From the NCBI GenBank assembly GCA_013398055.1, contig VZRS01000476.1, positions 604,905 to 668,904 on the forward strand: 64,000 bases of DNA. The letters run 5' to 3'. A model generated the notes under the pieces. It saw nothing but the letters and a program-made list of their open reading frames with translations, did not search any database and was not told where the DNA came from. Below, in pieces: positions 39,827 through 53,530 of this stretch (within the stretch, counting starts at the first letter, position 1; each line of letters begins with the position of its first letter). Source of the DNA: Ifrita kowaldi (taxonomy: Eukaryota > Chordata > Aves > Passeriformes > Cinclosomatidae). Made by a program: the position numbers and the translations under genes.

Positions 39827-39855
39827 CTCTAGTTATCTCCTTGAGATAACTAGAG
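39827..39855. other. Perfect 13-bp hairpin with 3-nt loop
   Basis: CTCTAGTTATCTC (39827-39839), loop CTT, then GAGATAACTAGAG (39843-39855). All 13 pairs are Watson-Crick. Function is unknown. Confidence 0.97.
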
Positions 39856-40721
39856 CCTTGAGAGTAGCTGACAGATTTTTTTAGGATAGCTATGTAGATT
39901 AGTGACAACACAACCATGAAGAACTATCACACCCTGTATCTTGTTTCTCTGACATTTCAAATAAACTTACTAAAAAGCAGAAAATATTCAGTGCTTGCTT
40001 CCTATCAGTAAAAACAGTCATAAACGTTTTTCTTAGCATGGTTCAGGGCAAGGACACAAGTGTTTCCAGTACCTATGAGGTTTCTGTACTTTGTAGCCCC
40101 TAATGCAGAGGCTATACCAGCTGACTGCTGGCTTTTGCACTCAAAGCTCTCAAAAAAAAAGCTATTGGTTTACTGGTTGCATGTTAACTTCCAAAAGTAT
40201 GTTCATCTGACAAGGACATTGACCAAGAGAGACTAACTGCTGCTTCATCTTCTGCCTGGTTCCCTCACCTCTATGCCCAAGCGAGACAATGTACATACAA
40301 AATCCTTGCAACATGGTATTCAAAATCTGCTTTTTGCGTTGGCTGGATGTCTAATCCACTGTGATCCAAATAAAATGGAAAGACTCTTTCCTAGAGTACC
40401 AGGGAAATCTGTAGTGACTAGCTCAGAGCAGGAATTTACATTGTGTCCTTGGACTTCAGTGACACCAACACCAAAGACAGGCAAGTTCCTTACCTGAACA
40501 AGAATAAAATGACAAGTGTTCATTCTAAAAGCTTTAAACACTATTTTGTGAGTTACGGCAATGTAGTTATATCCTGAAAAAGAATGAACCTAAACAATCT
40601 AGGGTATCAGAGCAGACTTGCAGTGCTAATTGTGTTGGAAAAAGCAATTTTTTCAGTTGGCCTCAGTGCACACCAATGTGTATGGAATAAACAGTGACTG
40701 TGCTTTTGTAACACATCCCTT

Positions 40722-40757
40722 ATTTGAGGGACAAACGCATTTGAGGGACAAACGCAT
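40722..40757. repeat. Perfect 17-bp tandem duplication
   Basis: ATTTGAGGGACAAACGC occurs twice head to tail (40722-40738 and 40739-40755), followed by two further matching bases. Copies are identical. Confidence 0.97.
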
Positions 40758-41797
40758 AAGAGCATTTTGCAGTGTTCCATTTTCACATTCATTAGTGTCA
40801 AAACCAGAGCTTCCCAGTGACCTTGCTCTGCCCAGGACTGTTACCACTAATGGACCTACCACAGTCTCATGCTCCCAGCCCTCACGGCTCACTTCTTCCA
40901 TGCTAATGCACATTCAGATCATTTGAGGGGAAAAAAACCCATATCCATATCTAAGCTCCATGACTCCCCACTTTCTACTCCTTCTCGTAACACAAAAGAG
41001 TAGGTGACTTTAGCTTGAGTGTGAAAGAGGGAGTAAGACAACCCTACAAACAGATCTTAACACCTAATGCATGCAACAAATTGTCCGAGCACAAAGTTTA
41101 CTCCAGGATTCACTACTGAACTATTTAATGAGCATTAGGAAGTCAATGCCCCCCACCCTACAGCTCCATTTCTCTAAATAACAATACTGCCTTGTTATAA
41201 TTTGCAGTTTGGAAAAACAGGGGAAAGCTGTAATGAATCTGCATTTTTTTAGCCAAAGGAAAAGAAGAGTGAAAGAAAAAAATCCTAAGTTTTAAAAATG
41301 ATACTCTGCAGCCTCCAAAGCTAGTCCATCTTATGATCTAGCTGAACTTACTGTTATAAGATTCAGCCTCACTGTCTAACAACTTTCACTTGCTGGAATT
41401 TAAACCTAGTACTTCTTATCTGCTATATCAAGAACATGGAGAAGAAATTATTCCCTTACCCTTTGAATCATCATACTCACTTATCTTTAATCACTGACTG
41501 TGCAAATTTTATCATTATATCATGCAATCCATTGCATGGATTTTGGAGTTTCAGTTAACGTAGACTAGGAGTATGGGAACTATTTAATATATCAGATAAT
41601 CCCAGATGCCTAGGGTGGAACTCATCACCATTTGAGGCAAGCACCTCAGACTTTGTTTAAAGTCCATGAAATGTTGTCCATGATGCACCTCCTCTTCAAG
41701 TTCCAAGTCTAAAACAAGTCATAAAAGGCCCAGCTCCTCTTCAGGATTTGGTGAGCATAGGGTGACGGTCTCAGCTATCAATGCATATTTAAGAAAC

Positions 41798-42060
41798 ACA
41801 GACTCAAAGAATTTCATTTGCAAGGGAGCTTTGGAGGTCATCTAGTCCCGTCCCCTGCCCAAAACAGGTGTACTAGGTCAGGTTGCTCAGAGCTGAGCCC
41901 AGTCAAGTCCTGACATCTCCAAAGTTGGATATTTCATAAACTCTGGACAAACAGTTTTGGTAATTGACAACTGTCACAGTTAAAAAAAAGGTTTCCTGAT
42001 ATCTTATCAGAATCTCCTGTTTTTCAACTTGTGCCCCGTACAGATGTCTAAAATCACCTA
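41798..42060 (-). mobile_element. Old CR1 LINE fragment
   Basis: The plus strand shows a diverged reverse-complement CR1 3' end: CACAGACTCAAAGAATTTCA, GCTTTGGAGGTCATCTAGTCC, GGTCAGGTTGCTCAGAGCTG, CCCAGTCAAGTCCTGACATCTCC, and a weak AGGTTTCCTGATATC segment. Confidence 0.82.
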
Positions 42061-45000
42061 TGGTCTGACCCCTAATGCAATTAACAGGCTACTCTCTTAA
42101 AACATTGTGCTACTGCTCACTTTATTAGAAGGTCTTTGTAGCAAGCAAAGTGTCTTTAAACTTGTGGTAGCATGTTCCAAGCATTAGCAAGACAGAGAAT
42201 TAAGAAAGGTCTGAAGGTTTCAAAATAGTATTTCTGGAAAAGGAAAGTAAGGAGAATCCTCCCCTCAGATGCCAAGCACAGAAATTAAGAGACTCATCCA
42301 TAAAATGGTTGGGTTTTGGCTTTCTGTTCAAAATTTAAGAACAAAGAAATATAAACGAAATCAATTAGAAAGCCTAGTGTTCATTTGGAGGAGATCCTTG
42401 ATAATTGGAAAAACTAAGTAAAGGGAAATTAGATGTTACTATGAGACTACAGAAAATATAGGAAATGAGAGTTTCAGAAATGTGAGCTGCCCAGCAACTT
42501 CTGAGTACAATCTATGCATTTGTAATAGACAAAGCTCATTTGCCTGCTTATAATTCAGGAAAGATCAGTGTTGTTATCAGTATAGCAGAACTTGAATAAT
42601 AAATTTAGGTGGAGACCATCATTTGCACTTCCCATTTGGTTAGAAGGGCATCGTAACAGCTGTTTTTCTCACCAAAAGCAGCTGACTGGTGATATTATTT
42701 TTCAATTAATGATGTTACACTATGAATAGATCACTGCATGTAGGCATGAAAACAACAACAATTAGTGAAAGAAATTCAGCAATGTAACAAAGTAGGTTTT
42801 GGTTTCCATATAATTGGAGGGTAGGGAAAGTCAGAGATGCAATAAACCCCTTCTAGACACAGTGAAATTTGTATGCTGAAGGCTCTCAAAACAATCCGAG
42901 TCAGACTGAGTAAACAGATCTAGAAAAAGCGAGAATTATGGAACTGTAGAAGAGCAGAGAACAAAGATACCAAAGGCTTAAAGCAGTGTTGAGAAAATCT
43001 AAGGGGATTTTGTTTTTTAAATAAGAATGTAATTTTGCACTGAATCCTCAAATGAATAAAGATTTCAGTTATTTAGAACTGAAATGCCATCACTTAATGT
43101 CTTTACATTGTTACATGCACTAAGCCAAGCTGTGTAATTGCACACTTGGTCAAGTGTGAAAGTAAATATTTTTAGTTTTTCATTCCAAATCACAATAGAA
43201 GAGGAGATGATACAAAAGGAAAACAGCCTTATGTTAAAAGACAACACTGTACTGCAGTGATGCTTATGAATTCCATTCCATACATTAACTCGCATTTCAC
43301 ACTATCTGTGGAAAACACAGCCTAATTTGGGTGTATAAGATGTGAGATCTATATTAACTAGCCTTAGAGCTCTCCTGTACTCCTCCAGCATAAAATGAGG
43401 ACCAAATCAAATAGCTGAAACAATGACCTCTGGGAACATATTACTACATCTTAAATCTCATCTCTAAGTCACAAAATATTCCCAATTCTTCTCAGAAACA
43501 AATAAAAGCACCAAACAACATGGAGGGGTAAATAAACAATGTATATGACCCAGGAAAAGGAAAATCTGCTTTGCAGGTACCTGACTTATGACAAACACTA
43601 ATATTGATAATATATGCTCTACACCTGCTATGAATGAATATGTGTGTGAACGTCAGCTGATGCAAACAAGACTCCATTTAAAGCTTGGGTTTTCTTTCTT
43701 GTGTCATTCTGCTCTGCTTTGTGCTCCTTTCCCAGACAATAAGCAGGTGAGCACATTTAGATTCTGGCCATGTACAGCAAAACATCAAGAGTTCACATTC
43801 CAAGGACTCACCTCTCATAATTCACACCTTGCAGTTTTTCTTTCTTAAAAAGACTATGCTTTATTGCTTTCACACATTTACCATTTCATTGTTTTGCCTT
43901 GGATCAGAAATTGATGAAAACTTCGTTGCAGTGAATTGAGGGACAAGGATATTGAAAACTGATCTTTCTGCACTTCTTTGATTTTATGAAACCATATTTT
44001 TCTGGTTGGTGAAATCAGGATTAATTTCTCTGTCTGATTATGCAAAGGACCTCCCACTATCACATTTGCTACATCCCTCCCCTAAAACCCTCAAAATAGA
44101 AATGATAAAATTGCTCTCTTTTTTTTTCCCAGCCTGTAGGAGTAACAGCCTGATTAGTAATTACCTGTGTAAGAAAGAAGAGTGCCCCAGCAAAGAGTGT
44201 GGGAACATAAAACTGCTGGAAGAGAGAAGTGAAGTCATACATTTTGTCTATTCATTTCTAATAGAACGTGTTCTCAGTGGACAGTTTTATATAGTAGGAG
44301 CTTGAGATGTGCAGAGAAAGATAAACTCTGGTCAAGTATTTACGTCCCACCTGGGACACAGGCTAATCAGGAATATCCAGCAAAAATTTTTTTCCTCATA
44401 ATACATCAAACTGTCATTTTGCACTTGCTGTACATTTAACATCCTTAATGTCAGTGAAAAAAAAGGGAGAAACGCTTAAATGTCAGTGAAGAGCTGAGGG
44501 AATGCTTGGGTTACTGAACTGCTCCCTCCCAGAACCATTTCCTTCCTTCTCCCTGTGCATTTAAAGGTTGTGGATGGTCACCAGGTCTTGCATCCAACAG
44601 CGTGGTCCTTCAAGTCCAGTGTTGAGAGAAGTCTTTTTCCACAGCAGCATCTCAGTGTCCCTGGTGCTGAGCACCTGAAGCCTGAAGACAGACAGCCACC
44701 AAAGGACATTTGTCCTTCGTGAAATACAACAAATGGAGGACCAGGACAAGAACTGGGGAATGAGCTGAAGAATAGATGACAGGTGAGCAGACTGCAGACA
44801 CAACTCTGATGAGCTCTGATGAGGCTTCTCACACTTTGGAGCTGAGGCTGCACAGACACTGACTGGTTCTAACCGAGCGTCTGCCTGGGGAAGCCTGGCT
44901 CCAGGGTTCTCTGAGAAAGCAAAGAGGAGACACCTATGGAAAGGAAACCCCTTGCATGATGCTTTATGCCATGAATTCCTGTAAATGCTCCACAGCACCA

Positions 45001-46148
45001 GCTGAGGAAGCAGTGCATGGGCTTTATGCTCTGTTCACTGGAAAGAAATGTGAAAGAAGCTCTAAAAACCCATGGGAGATGCATTTACTGCAAGTTGTAA
45101 AAAACATTTGTACAATATGAAAAAACCAAAAACTTCTGTTTCCCTGACTTCTGAAAAGTGGAAGATGAAAAAATACATAAAACTATCCTAGAAATCCATA
45201 CAGTTTTTCTTTAGAACTTGAAAGGCCCACATGATTGAAAAAATAATGTATAAAAATTCCACCAGGATTTGTGTTTATTATAGTATTCTCCACACATTCT
45301 ACTGCGGTTTATTTCCTACTTGTCCTGCAACTACTGAAGAGTTTTGTTACCCAGCTCATCTTTCAGTTACTCCATGATGGTCTGTAAAAGCACAGAAAAT
45401 TCTGACTCACTGAGGGAAAGAGAACATAAACATATTTTAAAACAGTCCACAACTCCATCTCTGATTGTCTCCTGACCTGCATGCTTTCTATCAACTTCTT
45501 ACAATTTACACTTCGATATCTTGCTTTACCTAGTCATTGTTTTGGGTTTGTGTGGCAATTAACAAACTCAGTTTTTCTGGGACTTTTGAAAAGAGAATGG
45601 ACATGTATTTCTATGATTTTTGTGATATATTTCTCACATGACTGTGAAATTACTTTTTTTTTCCACTTAGAGTGTAAGGGTAATTCCATCTAATTTTCCT
45701 GAAGACATGGTACTGATGATGCCACATACCTTCAGAAACATCAAAATACATACCACTGAAATAATTAATCTCCTTCGTACGACATTCCAGAGAAATACTT
45801 GGTATAAGCAGTGTCTACCTTTTACATACCTTGCTTTTTTTCACCATAGCATAGATTAGAGAGATGATGTCTTTCAAAGCAAAATCTCGGCTTAACCCAG
45901 AACACCCAAAACCTTCCAATTAAACCACTGGCAATATTACTAAATTGAAAATGGAGAATTATTACAAATACAGTAAAACATTTGAGTGTTTTTAAAATAT
46001 TTACAGAACATAGCACATTTTGTAGTCATATTAAACTAATAATTAATAAATACTTTTGACATTTATATTTTCACCACAGTCATTCATACAATGTTTTAAA
46101 ATGTCATCAAGGGTATAATTTTTTTTAAAAAGTTATAGTTTGACTTAC

Positions 46149-46217
46149 TGGGAAGTACAGAAGAAGTGATCCAAAAAGAATGGTTTCCAACAGCACCAGT
46201 CCTGAAGCCCTGATACT
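46149..46217 (-). CDS. GPR158: GPR158 exon B: transmembrane helix 2
   Basis: A 69-bp phase 0/0 exon encodes exactly 23 codons, too short to stand out as an open reading frame. The minus-strand acceptor reads TGTCTTCTAG and the donor is CCA|GTAAGT, both strong consensus sites. The peptide begins SIRASGLVLLETILF and ends GSLLLYFP. SIRASG is the remainder of intracellular loop 1 and LVLLETILFGSLLLYF is the hydrophobic TM2. It joins in frame to the end of exon A (FRKAK + SIRASG) and to the start of exon C (YFP + VVILYF), which is the order expected for the GPR158/GPR179 family. I see no stop or frameshift. The match to the family is near complete, which implies strong constraint. No coding sequence is recognisable in the 17 kb between this exon and exon A. 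Confidence 0.95.
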
Positions 46218-48060
46218 CTAGAAGACAAAAGCCAACATAAAATATTAGAAAATTCTCTCTGTGTGCCACTTTGATAAAGGTACCTTCACTTACGTCAGTA
46301 TAACACTTCCACAGTAATGTTTATTAAAGCACAGTATTAAGCCGTCTGTCATGCTTGCATGCTCCACACTCTTTAATTCACAGGCCCGTTAGAATGGTTG
46401 TGTTCTACAAAATTCAATCTAAAAAATCTTTTTCCTATGTTAAATACTATTCAACACACATTACCTGAGTATGATTTGAAACCACTAAATTTGCTCTCAA
46501 GTGTCAGGAATTAGGAACCACTGCAGACATGAATTTTACTGTAGAATTTGTTCTGAATTGTTTAAATTTCAAGAAGTCCCTAGAATATTTTTGCTTATTT
46601 AATATTAATGACTTGGCTTCCATAATAAGTATGAATAATCTACAATTTTACTGAATATAGAGTGTGCTCTTAGACTACAAGTGCATTTACTTTTTCTGAA
46701 ATTTTTGTACAAAGATGTTGATTCATTAACTTGTCAGGATTGTAAAATATTATGCCATTTCCTCACTGATTCTAATGTAGTCTCTCCAACATGGTTTTCT
46801 TACATTTTAAAATTAAACCAAAAAATCAATTATTTTTCCTAATACAAAGTGTGTTCCAGTAAGTTTGATGATTTATGTACAGTGCAACTGTGCCTTATCT
46901 TAAAGACAAAACATCAACACTTGTGAGAAACAGAAACGTTAAGGGTTAATGACTCAGAGAATTGACCACTGCAAAAGCAGGGGTGCATTGCTGAGATGTG
47001 TGAGGTACAGCCCAGGTGCAGAGGCTGTGAGCACCACAGGATGACCACAACAAACCAACCTTTGCTTAGCAAGAAGCTGGGTTTGAGCCAGATAAGGGAT
47101 GGGGCCAACAAGAATCACATCCTGATAGGTGGGATAATGCTTTTTATCATGCCAGTGCCCTCCCTTACACAAGTGGCTCCAACATCATACAAGACACTGG
47201 CAGAGGTCAGTGAACTCATGTCTCTCATGACTGAGCAACACTCAAACCACTAAAGAATATTTTTTTTCTTATTATGTACAATGAATCTCTATATACCAGA
47301 ATGACCAACAAAGCAACTGAAATGAACTTCATACAGAGAAGATGGAAATTCTCTAAAACATCTGATCTCCATGTAACTTCTGTGTGGACATCCTTTTCTA
47401 AACAAGTCTTTCACATCTTGATCAGTCTTTTCTTATAAAGCTTGTTTCTGGGCAGAATGATGGTAAGATAACCTGCCAGGGCAAAGAACTTCAGCATTTC
47501 CAGTTATTCTTCCACAACAATAAATTATCCCATTATTTTCTTCCCACCCGTGTTCCAGTAGGGACCATTCTCTGTGAATTCTACCCATGCACTTCTGCTT
47601 CCTGCCCTAAAAGAAGTGTGGCTTGCAGAGCAGCGCTGGAATTCAAAATGAGCTTGAATCCAGGTTTTGACTGTACTTTCACCTCAGTCTTTGACACCAG
47701 GAGGACAGGGGGTTTCACCCAATGTTTACAGATACCACAGCTCTTCTAAACAGGATTCCTCGGCAAATGGAATAGACATTCTAGCAGAGATGAATGCTAT
47801 CCACAATGAGGAGGAAAAGCTCAAAACTTCAAATACAAACTAGTACAACCAAAGAACTATTTCTGCATAAGTGTAGAGAAAAGAAAAAGAAATAGGTTGG
47901 AAATGGCAGTATAAGAATTCTCCCAAACTACATTTTTGAAAGTGTTGGTTTTCTCTACTGCAAAGAAAAAGAGATATTTGATGTTGATTTTCTTTTTTTC
48001 TTCCATCATGACCACCATAGCCCAAGAAGTCCAGGAAGAAAAAACTATCCAGCACTGAAG

Positions 48061-48100
48061 GGATTAACTAGAGAGAGCAAGGATTAACAAGAGAGAAGAA
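48061..48100. repeat. 20-bp tandem duplication, 17 of 20 bases matching
   Basis: Two adjacent 20-mers begin GGATTAAC and continue with purine-rich GAGAGA sequence. They differ at three positions. Confidence 0.85.
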
Positions 48101-48545
48101 AACCAAAACTAAAGCACAATGTTTCAAAATCAATTCATTAAAAATATTTTATATTAGATATACAGGTATTTCCAGCAGTCTCTGACTAAAAGTTTTTCCA
48201 CCAAAAGCTGAATCTTCCACTGTACAGACTTTGCAAATACGGGTCCCTAAGGCATGGCTGGGGGCAGGATCACAATTGCTTGGCTTTATGGGCATCTGCA
48301 ACATACACAGCAGTGAATATGCCCATACTCCTCTGGAAAAAAAGCCCTTGCTCTTTTAAGAAAATAAACAAAAGAAAGGAAACTAATGATAACCCAAAGT
48401 CTCCACCAGCTGGTGTCCACCTATAGAGGCTGCACAAATAAAATTCTCAGACGGAATTCACAGAAATCAGGGCATTATAGGATAAAGCCCTGAAATTTCA
48501 TGCAATGGGAATTTCTTCCACTTGCGTGTAATATTTGTGCTTTTC

Positions 48546-48558
48546 TTTTTTTTTTTTT
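48546..48558. repeat. Poly(T), 13 bases
   Basis: A T run in a pyrimidine-rich neighbourhood. The hydrophobic-looking plus frames at 48500-48826 arise from this T-rich composition. Confidence 0.85.
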
Positions 48559-51500
48559 GGTCTTTTTTAACAGCTGCTTGGGATTTTTTGCATCTGTCTT
48601 GCTTGTTGGCATTTATTTTGGTTCTACTAATTTATTTCTCTGGCTGTTTATCTTGTGTACAGTTTATTGCCACTTTGTCTGTATGTTCATTTCCCATTCA
48701 GGGTTTCATTTCTATGTTTACTTATTTGACTCAGTAAAACTGTCCTTTCCTTGTCTCACTCAATGGTTACACGTTGCTGGCACCTACGTCATACGGCAAT
48801 TTATTTTGTTCCTAGCTTCATACTAACTTTCATACTTACACCATTTACTTATCTAGGCCTGCAAAGACTACTGCTTGTGAAAAACTGATTTATGCCTTGG
48901 GATTTGCTCAGTCTTCCATCTATCCATTCTATCCAGACCGCATTAGTAGCCTTTGAGATAAACAGTCATTCCTTATCCTTGAATCACAGAAAATAACACC
49001 ATTTCTGTGAAAAATCACATTAAGAAAGGAAAGTCACACGTGCCTCTTGGCCACTGCTAAATGGTCATAAATAAATATTTAACAATTATTTGTATAAGGA
49101 AAATTTTAAGAAGCGTAGCTGCCCAAGTTGCATCAAGCGTAACAAAACAAAAGCTGAACTGATGTATAAACAAGCACAGAAGATACTGCATTTCAATTGT
49201 CTGTGGTCCTAAGCAATCCAGGAAATACAACAGCATTAATCAGAACTGAATTCCTGAATGTCATCAAATAAATCAGTGATACAAATGTCAGAGTATTTTC
49301 ATAGTGGAGAAAAAAGAAGAAATTAAAAGCCAAAATAAAATCAAAGTCATCCTGTATTGGTTACATTGTGTAATACTGAATTAACTGAACTGTAGGCTTT
49401 TGGTGTCAGTCCAGGAAGACTGCAGGCTCCTCCAGGGCCACATGTCACTGTGTATTATATGACCATGGTACCATGGAAACCTAGTGAGGGGAAAAGGTTG
49501 GCATATTTTGATTTTTTTCACTTTTGTTAAACAGTTCTGCCACTTCTGTAACATAAAGAATGACCAAACAGGGCTGTGATTGACAGAAAATTTCCTTTTA
49601 CAAAGGTGGTTTCACCAGAATGTGAGCTTGCCTTTCAGATAAATGAAGCATATCAGAAACTATTAGAGAAAAAAAAAATCCGATACATTTCAACTTTGAA
49701 TACATCTGTATTTATTAAACTGGAAAGTGTATCTACCACTCCATGTACAACTGGAAAACACATATGGATACATGAGAGAATGGTAGAGAAGCATGGAAAT
49801 CTAGAGAATAGGCACAGGTTTGCTCGGCTGTGCTAAGCCGATGTATTTGAAGTGACTATAAAAATTACTATCAAAATTTGTCTCAAAACAAGTGAAATAA
49901 AAAGCGTAGGTAAAGGTACATGTGAAGGCAACGTGCTCACTCTGCAGCGCTCCCAGGAGGACCCTTGTGGTGCAGGTCTGGCAGATCCATCCCACTCTAC
50001 ACATGAGGACATGGGAGATGTGATGAGACCTTACAGGACTGTATTCCCAAATCTATCTCTTACTTCTCTGAAACATCTTCCTGTTCAAATTCTTTTTTTC
50101 CTGGTACAGGTGCTTCTTCACTTCTCTTAAAAGACAGAAGTGAGAAGAGATTTTTGTCAAGTTGAAAATATGTAGTCTGAAGTGGAGCTGGTTGAAATGT
50201 TTCATCACCAGTTGCTTTTCTTACTAAAATACACCTTCCCAACAAATAAATTTTTTCCAGTATGACTATACTTTTGTCTTGATTTCCATGTGCTGTTTTT
50301 CTAAAGCCCATTGAACCTTTTTCCTCTTTCTTATCCTATATACCTTTTCCCAACCACAAAGACACTGTTATCTTTCTTAGTGAAAGAGCTGTGTGGAAAA
50401 ACTAAAGCGTTAATTTTCAGGAATTTTATCTCAATTAAAGTTTACTTTTAAGAAGAATGCAGAGGTTCTTCTTTCTGTCCCTGGGGCTGAGCAACAGGAA
50501 GATGTTTGGCTCTTCTGTTAAGAGACAGAAGTTGGACTTGCCAGTTCCCAGACACTGATATTAAGAGTTGCAGAAAAGAGTGGAACTACATTTCATTGCG
50601 GTGATTACCCTTACACTATTCACACCTGGAAGAGAAGTACTGGGGACTAAAGAATGGGCACAAAAGTAACTGGAAGGAGTCCTCTGAATCCTCACTTAGT
50701 ACCCTGTAACAGTAGTGTCATAAGCTATTTTCTTGATAATAAATTCAGGGACTGATTAGGACTGCTACCCAGGAAAATGTAAATGTCAAATTCCATGACA
50801 AGGTTTTGCTTTAATTTTATTATTGTTGGTTGAGGTACAAAATTCAAGCAACTCCTTCCCAGCTAACTGCAGGGAACACCCTTCAATTCAAGGCAGAAAG
50901 GGTTGTACCTCTTTTAAAAATTTCTCTGTAAAATAATGAAAGTGAAATTATGTGTCCTGCTGAACCTTTCATCACACTGACAAATACTTTTAACCTATTT
51001 GAATCATAGCCTCCTAATAGAATAGAGATTGCAAGTACAGAAATATTCACATCAAAGGCAAATTTTCCAAAGACAGGCCTACGGTTATGGGCTGCCACTT
51101 AAACTGTATTGACAAATTGTCAGAATTTTCTGGCATTTGCATGTTTTGTGCAGTACTCCTAAACCAAATAAATATAATCCTCACATTCTTTCATTTCCCT
51201 TTCAAGCCTTTGAAGAATACTTATGTGAAGGCCAATTTATTTTTCTATTACTAGTTATAGCTGAACTCAAACAGAATATAACTATTAAATTTACTTTTTA
51301 CTTGACAAAAAGTCAGGAAAAGCAAAAGCCATCAATCATAAAGCAATTTCATTAAAAGTGCACAAGATGTCAGGCATCCAAGAAGTCCCCAAATACTTTA
51401 TTTTTCAATTCATGTGGCCCTTGATCCTTTCTGTTATGCAAGTAACAAAACCTGTTGAGACATATCATGATGAAGGTAAGGTGTTCTGCATTTAGAAATA

Positions 51501-52879
51501 TGGGCATTGCTGCATCTAAGTTGCACTACACCACCTACAAGACAGACATTTGAGAAAACAGTATTTGCTGGTGAAGAACCCTCACAATAAAAATGGTTAA
51601 TATTCCAGGGACATCTTTTCTTATATGGGCAGAAATTCCTCCCTTGGGGACATACTGCTTAGATCAAGATACCTGCTTCTCATCAAAGAGTGGTGAATAG
51701 ATACATGAAAGAAAATCAGTAATGAGGTAAATAACACCTAAATTCAATTTCAGTCTATTCACAGCTTTATGGCTAATTTAAAAGACGAATATGTACAATG
51801 ACAATCATCAAAAATCTGGATCACTTGAAGTATCTGTTTCACTAGGTTATGCATTAAATTAACACAGAAATTAAATAAAGATCCTAAGACATTACTTTCA
51901 AGAATAAAATGTATTCTAATATTGATAGTTGCTTAATCACCAAGAGATTAAATGGAATACACAAAAAATCTGATAGAATAGGAAACCGAATTTCAGGAGC
52001 AGGGGCTGGGGCTCAGTATGTTCCCCTGTTTAGTTTACAAACAGCTTCAGAATACCTGAATTTCAGCTTTCTTATTCAACACGGCCTCATCCATTACAGA
52101 AGATAACACCACAGCTCACCAAAGTTGTCTGTATAAATTGTAGTGCAATCATGCAGAAATAAATAGTTTATGGTAAAATACAGGATAAAAAGACCAACCT
52201 GACTGCAAAGCTCAAGATTCATAATATCTCAGAGGAAACAAACTGAGAATGATGTGAGAACAGTTAGAAAAAATCTGACTAAGGTTAAAAAATCTCATTA
52301 TTTTCACGATTTAGAAGGCAAATGAACTATAGATGAAAATCGTCATATTAATTTCAGATCAGTCAAAACCTCAAAATTCTAAAGATTTTAAGTCCAACTT
52401 CAGTTTATTTTATTCACTTTTAGTTTACAAGAGCCAAGTGCTAAACCACTTCAAACTAATACCTTATGACTGGATCTGAGAAACCCTGATCTCAAAAATG
52501 GCAAGATTTTTCAGCTCTTCAGAATTTATCACGCTAAGTAATCTCTCATTAAGTTTAGATCACGGAATGTATGTTTCACTGGAAATAAAAGCACATTTGT
52601 CTTTGAAGGAAATACTGCTATGCATAACTTAATTACTCTTCCTACCACTGTACTGCGGAAAGGCCCAACCCCAGGGAAGCTTCAAGTTAGTGCAGACCCT
52701 GCACAAGGAGAAAGTGGAAATGGCTGTACTATCTGCACAAAGTTAAGAGTTTAAGACAAGGGACAGCATATGGATAAGGGCAGATGAGAAGAACAATGGA
52801 AGAACAAGGCAATATCACATTTCAGAACTAGCAATATCCCAGCCTATCCCACTCTAAGTCACCTACTTAGTTAGCACTG

Positions 52880-53530
52880 GAATCTGAAGACATGATATGA
52901 AGAGCAGGGGATGCTGTCAAAAAGCCTCCACCACGCATGAGAAAGTACGAAGGGAACAAAGCGTGTTTTTTGGAAATGGTAACAAGATGAGGCTGGTGTT
53001 GAAACGTCTGCATCAAAGAAACGGCATTAGGAGAGAGAAAAAAGCTCATGTGAGAGTTGAAGAAAAAAAGAAATATACAGCTCATGTATGGTGTCAAGAG
53101 GGAGGTGCAAGGAGGACAACACTAAGTGGCAAAGCCGTAAAGCATTTGCAGCACCATTTCGAACAGACAGAAGCACGCCATGGCTGCATTTGCCAAGGCC
53201 GGATGAAAGGACATTGCAGTAGTGAACACACAAGACACCAAGCTGAGACAACAAACTTAGGTCTGCAGACTAGCAGAAAACATGTATTAAAAGGGAGCTC
53301 AGAAGGAGTTCAGCAAGGCTGAGACGTAGCCGGAGGCACAGCAAGCTCCAGAGCCCAGAATGACGTTTGGTAACAAGCATGTTGCTACAGTAACTAAGGA
53401 AGAAGTAGCTGGGATGTCCTAGAGGGAAGCAGGAGGAGATCAAGGTTTCTTTTCTGCTATATTGAAGTTGATGAGAAGATGTCAGAGAAAAGTGTCATTA
53501 TTCTATTCCAGACAGGGGGAGGCACAGCTG
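52880..53530. repeat. Possible ancient dispersed repeat
   Basis: A purine-rich block with a 141-codon plus frame (52897-53322) that has no recognised domain. Segments such as GACATTGCAGTAGTGAACAC, GGAGGAGATCAAGGTTTC and GTTGATGAGAAGATGTCAGAG recall an old amniote interspersed repeat in which these phrases occur in this order. That recollection cannot be checked here, so the family is not named. Confidence 0.3.

Larger units (their letters stand above)
17544..46148 (-). other. GPR158: GPR158 intron between exons B and C (28,605 bp)
   Basis: The intron is bounded by GTAAGT at 46148 and TTCTATAG at 17544 on the minus strand. It carries CR1 fragments near 19.0, 22.3, 33.0, 39.5 and 41.8 kb, simple repeats, two perfect short hairpins (30.15 and 39.83 kb), a 17-bp tandem duplication at 40.72 kb and a GC-richer block at 33.7-34.7 kb. 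Other open frames here, up to about 150 codons, lack family resemblance and flanking splice logic and are treated as chance. The long stretches 19.2-22.3, 22.4-33.0, 34.7-39.4 and 42.1-46.1 kb hold no gene that I recognise. Confidence 0.85.

Noticed and set aside
44561..44998. 145-codon minus-strand frame with Cys and Ser richness
   Set aside because: The overlapping frame 44578-44859 is equally protein-like, there is no domain, and it sits inside the GPR158 intron without splice support.
46900..47260. Plus frame 46996-47253 and surrounding segment considered as an LTR or retrocopy
   Set aside because: No terminal TG/CA pairing, target duplication, poly(A) tail or known protein similarity could be seen.
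48500..48826. 108-codon plus frame that looks like a membrane protein
   Set aside because: Its hydrophobicity comes from T-rich DNA including a poly(T) run, and the overlapping frame at 48522-48737 is equally hydrophobic.
49463..49476. 14-bp perfect palindrome CCATGGTACCATGG
   Set aside because: Several 14-bp palindromes are expected by chance in 64 kb.
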